Assembly: GCA_900696455.1 (NCBI GenBank)
Contig: CAADGB010000208.1
Coordinates: forward strand, 1 to 42,448
Length of the DNA: 42,448 bases
Source of the DNA: an uncultured delta proteobacterium
GTDB taxonomy: Bacteria; Myxococcota_A; Polyangia; Haliangiales; Haliangiaceae
Reading direction: 5' to 3'
Every line of letters starts with the position of its first letter. Position 1 is the first letter of the stretch. The notes under the pieces are model-generated. The model saw only the letters and a list, made by a program, of their open reading frames with translations, was not told the DNA's origin and did no database searches. Made by a program: the position numbers and the translations under genes. Of the stretch, positions 37,722-42,448 are shown piece by piece.

Positions 37722-38930
37722 ATGTCCCGCACCCTCGAGTTCCTGCTCGCTGCCGCCGTCGCGCTCGCGCTCGCCCCGATGGCCCCGGCCCACGCCGGCC
37801 CCTCCGGCACCAGCGACGTCGCCTGCGGCAGCACCGCCGCCGGCTGGAACGCCCCGCGGGGCGCGCTGATCGCGAGCCGCGGCAAGGGCCCGGTGGGCGC
37901 GGTGATCGACGCCATCGGCGAGTGGCGGACCCACATCATGATGTCGCACGGGGTCGGTGGCTACGTCACGCACTCGACGATGTACAGCCCGGGCACCACC
38001 GGCTGGCCGACCTACTGCTCGACGCCGCTCAACCCCGGCGAGCTGGAGCACGGTTACCCCGGCGGCTCGCAGGTCAACCAGGGCGCCATCTACAAGTTCC
38101 TCTACGGCAGCGCCGCGCCCACCCACCTCGCGTACACCCTGGCCGCCAGCGGCACCAAGCGCACCCAGGCCGAGAGCGTCGCCGACCACGCCTGGTACGA
38201 CGCCCCTTACCAGTGGGCGGCCTCGAAGCAGGATGCGACGCGGGGCCTGTGGGTCCTCGGCACCCAGCCGTCGTGCGACTACCAGTGGGCCGGCACGTCG
38301 ACCGCCAACAACTGCCCTACCTCGTGGAACGGCACGGGCGACGGCTGCGACTGCGGCTGCCAGTTCACCGACGGCGACTGCGCGTTCAAGCGCTTCGAGT
38401 ACTCGACCTACCAGTACAAGAACATCGAGAACCGGACCGTCGCCGGCTTCGCCCGCAACAACGGCACCCAGTGCTCGAGCATCACCGCCCACTACTTCTA
38501 CGAGGACTCGGGCGGCCAGGAGATGACCACCCACACCTACGGCTACAACCAGGTGGTCGCCGCCGGCAACGGCCTGTACAACGCCGTCGAGCGCGAGTGC
38601 AGCGACGGCCTCGGCTTCTGGGGTGGGATCGGCTCCGCGATCACCTGCTTCGAGAGCATCTGCGACGACGCCGCCCGCCAGGTCCGCAACTGCTTCATCG
38701 ACTCGACCAAGTGCGACACCGACTCCTCGAGCCCGTGGAGCGCGGTCGTGAACAACAGCGGCTCGAACGCGCGCTCGATCAGCCCCGACCGCAACGTCGG
38801 CGCCGGCCCGCACTCGCCGGCGGCGCCGACCGGCGGCTACAGCGGCGCCACCGGGCCGTGGGCGGGCGCCGGGGCCGAGCTCCAGATCCAGTGGAACTCG
38901 GGCGGCAACGTCTACGGCTGCTGGTTCTGA
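37722..38930 (+). CDS. Secreted Cys-rich protein of unknown function
   Basis: The protein has 402 residues. The signal peptide is LEFLLAAAVALALAPMAPAHA. The mature part has about 17 Cys, clustered in GDGCDCGCQFTDGDC, ITCFESICDD and RNCFIDSTKC, many Tyr and Trp, and ends GCWF. An early segment (ALIASRGKGPVGAVIDAIGE, then WRTHIMMSHG) recalls the His end of permuted NlpC/P60-papain proteins, but I cannot place a matching catalytic Cys. It is likely disulfide-bonded and extracellular. GGAGGT stands before the ATG at 37722. The AT-rich island upstream suggests dedicated regulation. Confidence 0.65.
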   Translation: MSRTLEFLLAAAVALALAPMAPAHAGPSGTSDVACGSTAAGWNAPRGALIASRGKGPVGAVIDAIGEWRTHIMMSHGVGGYVTHSTMYSPGTTGWPTYCSTPLNPGELEHGYPGGSQVNQGAIYKFLYGSAAPTHLAYTLAASGTKRTQAESVADHAWYDAPYQWAASKQDATRGLWVLGTQPSCDYQWAGTSTANNCPTSWNGTGDGCDCGCQFTDGDCAFKRFEYSTYQYKNIENRTVAGFARNNGTQCSSITAHYFYEDSGGQEMTTHTYGYNQVVAAGNGLYNAVERECSDGLGFWGGIGSAITCFESICDDAARQVRNCFIDSTKCDTDSSSPWSAVVNNSGSNARSISPDRNVGAGPHSPAAPTGGYSGATGPWAGAGAELQIQWNSGGNVYGCWF

Positions 38931-38961
38931 CTCGTGCTCGCCCTTCGGCCGACCCGAGTCA
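38928..38961 (+). terminator. Hairpin at the end of the secreted protein gene
   Basis: TGACTCG (starting on the stop codon) pairs with CGAGTCA (38955-38961), a 7-bp stem around a 20-nt loop that may itself fold (GCC/GGC). There is no U-tract, so its role as a terminator is uncertain. Confidence 0.35.
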
Positions 38962-39047
38962 GTCGAGCCAGGGCAGGGCGTGCCGCCCGCCCTCGTCGGG
39001 CGAGGCCTGCCGAGCCTCCCTCCCGGCTGCGGCCGGACTCCCGGCCG

Positions 39048-39066
39048 GGCGCGACCGGGTCGCGCC
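39048..39066. other. GC-rich hairpin upstream of the PKD-like protein gene
   Basis: GGCGCGAC (39048-39055) and GTCGCGCC (39059-39066) form a perfect 8-bp stem with a 3-nt loop, 42 nt before the ATG at 39109. It could end the preceding transcript or sit in the leader of the next. Confidence 0.35.
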
Positions 39067-39108
39067 GGTCGACGCCGTGAGGCCGTGCCGACGACCGAGC
39101 CGACCCGG

Positions 39109-40533
39109 ATGAAGCGGGTCGTCGCCGCCGCGCTGGCGCTCGCGCTCCTGCTCCTCCTGGCGTGGTGGTGGCGTCGAGACCGCCCGACCCCGCCGGCGCG
39201 CGAGGTCGCCCGACCGGCGCCGGCGTTGCCGGCGGCGCGGGGCGAGGTCTCGGCGCCGCCCGCCGACGACGAGCTGCCGCCGCCGCGACGGCTCGAGCTG
39301 CCGCCCGCCCAGCCCCCGATCATCGACGCGATCACCGTCGAGAAGCGCGAGGTGTGCGAGGGCGAGGACAGCCTGGTCACGGTGCGCGCCCACACCCCGG
39401 GCAACACCGACGACGCCCACCTGCACTACGTGATCGCCGGCGAGACCGGCCCCCGGGTGCCGGTGGTGGGGCGGCGGCGCGAGGCCGACGACGGGCACGA
39501 GCCGCCGCCGCTCACGATCACCGTGTTCGGCCGCGACAACGTCGCGACCACCGTGCCGTTGCCCGAGATCCGGGTGAAGCCCTGCAAGGTGCCGCGCCGG
39601 GTCCACGTCCACACCCGGCTCCTGCCCAACGCCCCCGACGAGCTCGAGCTCTACGCCCAGGTCATGGACGTCGGCGCCATGGAGCGCATGAAGCCGGTCG
39701 CGGCGCGGTGGTGGTTCGGCGACGGCACCAGCGCGGAGACCACCACCCCGCTCACCTCCCACAGCTACGCCAGCCGCCCCCAGACCTCGCTGTTCTCGAC
39801 CTTCCTGGTCGAGGTCGAGATCACCGGCGCCGACGGCGAGCGCGTGCGCGGCCGGACCTCGGTCCAGCTCATGAACCTGTCGTTCGAGCACCGCCACTAC
39901 CGCGGCCTCGTGCTCCTGCGCACCGAGCTGTTCCCGCGCTTCCCCGAGCTCGGCCCCGACGGCAAGGTCGTGCAGCGCGTCCACGTCTGGCACGATCACG
40001 ATCAGCCGGTGCACCTGACCCGCAGCCTGCGCCGCCAGCACCTGAGCGGGGGCGCGGTCGCCGAGGCCGAGCGGCTGGCGCCGGGCGTGATCCTGCCCGG
40101 CGCCGCGCTCGGGGTGGGGGCGCGGCTCGACGCCGCGGTCGAGCTCGACGCCGCCGGCCAGCCCGACCTGGCGATGATCGAGTACGTGATCGAGGGCCGG
40201 AGCGCCGACGGCCTGCCGGCCCAGGGCGGCTTCGCGGTGATGCGCCCGCCGCCGCGACCGACCCGCGACAACTCCGATCCGGTGCTCGACCCGGCGCTGG
40301 TCGCCCGCATCAAGCGGGCCCGCGAGCTGCTGCGCCAGGAGTACGTGACCGACGAGGACCTGTGGCGCCTGGAGAAGGAGGGCGCGTTCGCGGATCTGCC
40401 GCCCACCGCCCCGCCCACCGGCGAGGGCGCGCCCGGCGATCGGCCGATGCCCCCGCCGCCGCCGCCGGTGCCGCCGCCGCCGCGGCCGGGGACGCCGCCG
40501 CCGCCGCCCAAGCCCCTGCCGACCTCGCCCTGA
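39109..40533 (+). CDS. Membrane-anchored protein with PKD-like domain and Pro-rich tail
   Basis: The protein has 474 residues. An N-terminal anchor (VVAAALALALLLLLAWWW) precedes a Pro/Ala-rich linker. Residues ~60-170 form a beta-rich domain with Cys (REVCEGED, VKPCKVP). Residues ~184-265 fit a PKD fold (AARWWFGDGTSAETTTP, then HSYA and a final VEVEITGADG strand). The end is a poly-Pro tail (~440-474). It likely faces the periplasm or surface; its binding partner is unknown. ATG 39109 gives the anchor; no ribosome binding site is clear. Confidence 0.65.
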   Translation: MKRVVAAALALALLLLLAWWWRRDRPTPPAREVARPAPALPAARGEVSAPPADDELPPPRRLELPPAQPPIIDAITVEKREVCEGEDSLVTVRAHTPGNTDDAHLHYVIAGETGPRVPVVGRRREADDGHEPPPLTITVFGRDNVATTVPLPEIRVKPCKVPRRVHVHTRLLPNAPDELELYAQVMDVGAMERMKPVAARWWFGDGTSAETTTPLTSHSYASRPQTSLFSTFLVEVEITGADGERVRGRTSVQLMNLSFEHRHYRGLVLLRTELFPRFPELGPDGKVVQRVHVWHDHDQPVHLTRSLRRQHLSGGAVAEAERLAPGVILPGAALGVGARLDAAVELDAAGQPDLAMIEYVIEGRSADGLPAQGGFAVMRPPPRPTRDNSDPVLDPALVARIKRARELLRQEYVTDEDLWRLEKEGAFADLPPTAPPTGEGAPGDRPMPPPPPPVPPPPRPGTPPPPPKPLPTSP

Positions 40534-40558
40534 ACCTCCCCCACCGTCGCGGTTGCGG

Positions 40559-40564
40559 TACGGT
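40559..40564 (+). promoter_or_regulatory. Putative -10 element of serA (TACGGT)
   Basis: TACGGT ends 9 nt before the GTG at 40574. No purine-rich ribosome binding site lies between. Confidence 0.35.
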
Positions 40565-40573
40565 CGCCCCGCC

Positions 40574-41818
40574 GTGACCACGCCCGCCCCGCTGCCGCCG
40601 ACGTCGTTCCCCAAGAGCGAGATCAAGATCCTCCTGCTCGAGAACGTCCACCGCAGCGCCGACGAGCTGTTCGGCGCCGAGGGCTTCCAGATCGAGCGGG
40701 CGAGCGGCGCGCTGCGCGAGGACGAGCTGGTCGAGCGGGTGCGCGACGTCCACGTCCTCGGCATCCGCTCCAAGACCCGGATCACGCCGCGGGTGCTCGA
40801 CGCCGGGCGCCGGCTCCTGGCGGTGGGCGCGTTCTGCATCGGCACCACCCAGATCGACCTCGCCCACGCCAACGCCCGCGGCGTCCCGGTGTTCAACGCC
40901 CCGTTCTCCAACACCCGCTCGGTGGCGGAGATGGTCCTGGCCGAGACCATCATCCTGTCGCGCCAGCTCTTCGATCGCTCGCGCGAGGTCCACGACGGCA
41001 CCTGGCGCAAGCTGGCGACCAACTGCCACGAGATCCGGGGCAAGCCCCTGGGCATCGTCGGCTACGGCCACATCGGCCGCCAGGTCGGCGTGCTGGCCGA
41101 GATGGTCGGCATGCACGTCGTGTTCTTCGACATCGCCGCCCGCCTGCCCATGGGCAACAACCGCGCGGTGCCGGGGCTGGCCGAGCTGCTGGCGTCGTCG
41201 GACTTCGTCACCCTGCACGTGCCCGAGACCCCGCAGACGCGGCTGATGATCGGCGCCACCGAGCTGGCGCAGATGAAGCCGGGCAGCTTCCTGCTCAACG
41301 CCAGCCGCGGCACCGTGGTCGATCTCGACGCCCTCGCCGACGCGGTGCGCCGCGGCCACCTCGCCGGCGCCGCCGTCGACGTCTACCCCGAGGAGCCGGA
41401 GACCAACTCCGACGGCTTCGCCTCGGTGCTGCGCGGCCTGCCCAACGTCGTCCTCACCCCCCACATCGGCGGCTCGACCGAGGAGGCACAGGAGGCGATC
41501 GGCCGCGAGGTGTCGGGGGCGCTGACCAAGTTCATCAACAACGGCGCCACCACCGGCGCGGTGAACTTCCCGCAGCTCGAGATGCCGCAGGCGCGCGACA
41601 CCCATCGCATCCTCAACATCCACCGCAACGTGCCGGGGGTCGTCCGCGACATCACCGCGATCATCTCGGAGCGGGGCGCCAACATCCACGCCCAGATGCT
41701 CGCCACCGATCCGGTCATCGGCTACCTGATCATGGACCTCGACCAGGCGGTGTCGCACGAGGTCAAGAAGGCGGTGGCCGCGCTCGACACCAGCCTGCGG
41801 ACCCGCATCCTCTACTGA
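40574..41818 (+). CDS. serA: D-3-phosphoglycerate dehydrogenase
   Basis: The protein has 414 residues, near the 410 of E. coli SerA. The substrate domain starts KILLLENVH; the NAD site is GIVGYGHIGRQVG; catalytic residues lie in LNASRGTVVD (Arg), DVYPEEPE (Glu) and LTPHIGGSTEEAQ (His). Residues ~335-414 are an ACT domain (GVVRDITAIISERGANIHAQ), the site of serine feedback in this type. It catalyses the first step of serine synthesis. GTG 40574 is chosen. The stop overlaps the start of the zinc-ribbon gene. Confidence 0.95.
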   Translation: MTTPAPLPPTSFPKSEIKILLLENVHRSADELFGAEGFQIERASGALREDELVERVRDVHVLGIRSKTRITPRVLDAGRRLLAVGAFCIGTTQIDLAHANARGVPVFNAPFSNTRSVAEMVLAETIILSRQLFDRSREVHDGTWRKLATNCHEIRGKPLGIVGYGHIGRQVGVLAEMVGMHVVFFDIAARLPMGNNRAVPGLAELLASSDFVTLHVPETPQTRLMIGATELAQMKPGSFLLNASRGTVVDLDALADAVRRGHLAGAAVDVYPEEPETNSDGFASVLRGLPNVVLTPHIGGSTEEAQEAIGREVSGALTKFINNGATTGAVNFPQLEMPQARDTHRILNIHRNVPGVVRDITAIISERGANIHAQMLATDPVIGYLIMDLDQAVSHEVKKAVAALDTSLRTRILY

Positions 41819-42093
41819 TGGGTCAGCTCCTCACCGCCGGCGACGGGCCGGTCGCGCGCTGTCGTCTGTGCGGACGGCCGGCGGCGGGCCCGTGTGCGCG
41901 CTGCCAGGCGCCGGTGTGCGGTGACTGCTGCGTGCTCACCGACGGCGGCGCGACGACCTTCGCGGTGTGCCACGCCTGCGAGGGCCGCGGCGGCGCGACC
42001 CTGGCGCCGGGGGGGCGGGGCACCCTGGCCTGGCTGGCGCTGCTGGTGGTGGGGCTGGCGGCGCTGGCGGCGGCGCTCGCGCTACTCCGCTGA
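41818..42093 (+). CDS. Small zinc-ribbon-like membrane protein
   Basis: The protein has 91 residues. Two CxxC pairs and further Cys ([20 protein letters not shown], then GDCC and CHAC) form a likely zinc-binding domain resembling B-box or zf-type ribbons. A single C-terminal membrane helix ([21 protein letters not shown]) anchors it with the Cys domain outside the membrane. ATG overlaps the serA stop (TGATG), suggesting translational coupling. The stop is followed within two bases by the 18-bp minisatellite. Confidence 0.7.
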   Translation: MGQLLTAGDGPVARCRLCGRPAAGPCARCQAPVCGDCCVLTDGGATTFAVCHACEGRGGATLAPGGRGTLAWLALLVVGLAALAAALALLR

Positions 42094-42094
42094 C

Positions 42095-42274
42095 GGGTTC
42101 GGATTCGGCCTCGGGTTCGGATTCGGCCTCGGGTTCGGATTCGGCCTCGGGTTCGGATTCGGCCTCGGGTTCGGATTCGGCCTCGGGTTCGGATTCGGCC
42201 TCGGGTTCGGATTCGGCCTCGGGTTCGGGTTCGGCCTCGGGTTCGGGTTCGGCCTCGGGTTCGGATTCGGCCTC
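42095..42274. repeat. 18-bp minisatellite, exactly ten copies
   Basis: The unit GGGTTCGGATTCGGCCTC is repeated ten times without gaps. Units 8 and 9 (42221-42256) have G in place of the A at unit position 9; the rest are identical. The unit is a multiple of three, so several frames stay open across it (Gly-Phe-Gly-Phe-Gly-Leu, Ser-Asp-Ser-Ala-Ser-Gly, or Asn-Pro-Asn-Pro-Arg-Pro on minus). It begins directly after the zinc-ribbon gene. The rest of 42275-42448 shows no gene, only the REP-like unit at 42360-42397. Confidence 0.92.
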
Positions 42275-42359
42275 GAAGGAGACCCGCTCACCCTGAGCCC
42301 TTCACCGACCGCGGTCGGAGCTCGCGGGAAACGAACGGCGAGCCCATCGCTCCGGTCGG

Positions 42360-42397
42360 CCTGAGCCGCCCGAGCGCCAGCGAGGGCGTGTCGAAGG
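42360..42397. repeat. REP-like palindromic-type unit
   Basis: The stretch starts CCTGAGC and ends GTCGAAGG, separated by GC-rich bases. CCTTCGACA ... GCTCAGG is a recurrent intergenic motif in many proteobacterial genomes. Only one copy is seen here, so it is tentative. Confidence 0.3.
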
Positions 42398-42448
42398 CCG
42401 ACAAGCCGCGGCCGTCGCGTGAGGGCTGTCCGGGGGGCTTGCCGGCGC

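Noticed and set aside
42095-42274. Minisatellite considered as a CRISPR array
   Set aside because: Units are contiguous with no unique spacers, and no cas genes are nearby.
41894-42364. Gly-Phe repeat protein encoded across the minisatellite
   Set aside because: The frame is out of phase with the zinc-ribbon gene, has an Arg/Ala/Trp-rich non-protein-like start, and no ribosome binding site. The open frames are a consequence of an 18-bp unit.

Overview
The window is very GC-rich (well above 70% by eye), gene-dense, and coded on both strands. The gene content points to a myxobacterium-like member of Myxococcota, probably near Polyangia/Haliangiales (inference from family content, not a database match). 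It has two eukaryotic-type Ser/Thr kinases, a PPP-family phosphatase, many lipoproteins, a TSP3-repeat OmpA protein, a protein with a MYXO-CTERM-like tail, a bacterial SUI1/eIF1 protein and a TolQ-TolR-TolR cluster.

Layout. 1-6376: the tail of a possible MazF/PemK toxin, an SGNH-like protein, fused chorismate mutase/prephenate dehydrogenase (tyrA), then on the minus strand a methyltransferase, an exported BNR-repeat protein and a Dps protein, then a 2-oxoglutarate oxygenase on plus. 6426-13708: a TerB-like/PPP phosphatase, an OmpA protein, and a translationally coupled minus-strand set (membrane protein, M28 peptidase lipoprotein, YdcF-like protein). 13824-19780: cell-wall amidase, rph, rdgB, tRNA-Pro and tRNA-Arg; then minus-strand rhomboid, SUI1 and an NHL-like lipoprotein; then tRNA-His with its own promoter and terminator. 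19897-24879: a TolQ/TolR/TolR/HEAT-lipoprotein cluster and a divergent membrane-anchored helical protein. 25131-30751: a kinase with an N-terminal multi-TM domain, an aldehyde dehydrogenase, a trypsin-like lipoprotein protease coupled to a HAD phosphatase, and a small lipoprotein. 30896-35642: an OM beta-barrel candidate and a four-gene overlapping set (HQD-motif kinase, exported Gly/Ala-rich protein, Cys-repeat lipoprotein, pcm). 35666-42448: an AckA-PduL fusion, an AT-rich regulatory island before a secreted Cys-rich protein, a PKD-like membrane-anchored protein, serA, a small zinc-ribbon membrane protein, and a ten-copy 18-bp minisatellite.

The most notable observations are these. (1) Acetate kinase and PduL-type phosphotransacylase are fused in one 595-residue protein, joining both steps between acetyl-CoA and acetate. 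(2) A dispersed repeat of roughly 35-75 bp, with a potential RNA hairpin, lies mostly directly after stop codons. (3) TANNNT (-10-like) hexamers recur 6-11 nt before the starts of genes that lack a Shine-Dalgarno sequence, suggesting leaderless transcripts. (4) Several enzymes have substituted key residues (Dps, M28 peptidase, HQD kinase). Coordinates and motifs were read by eye; no similarity search was run.
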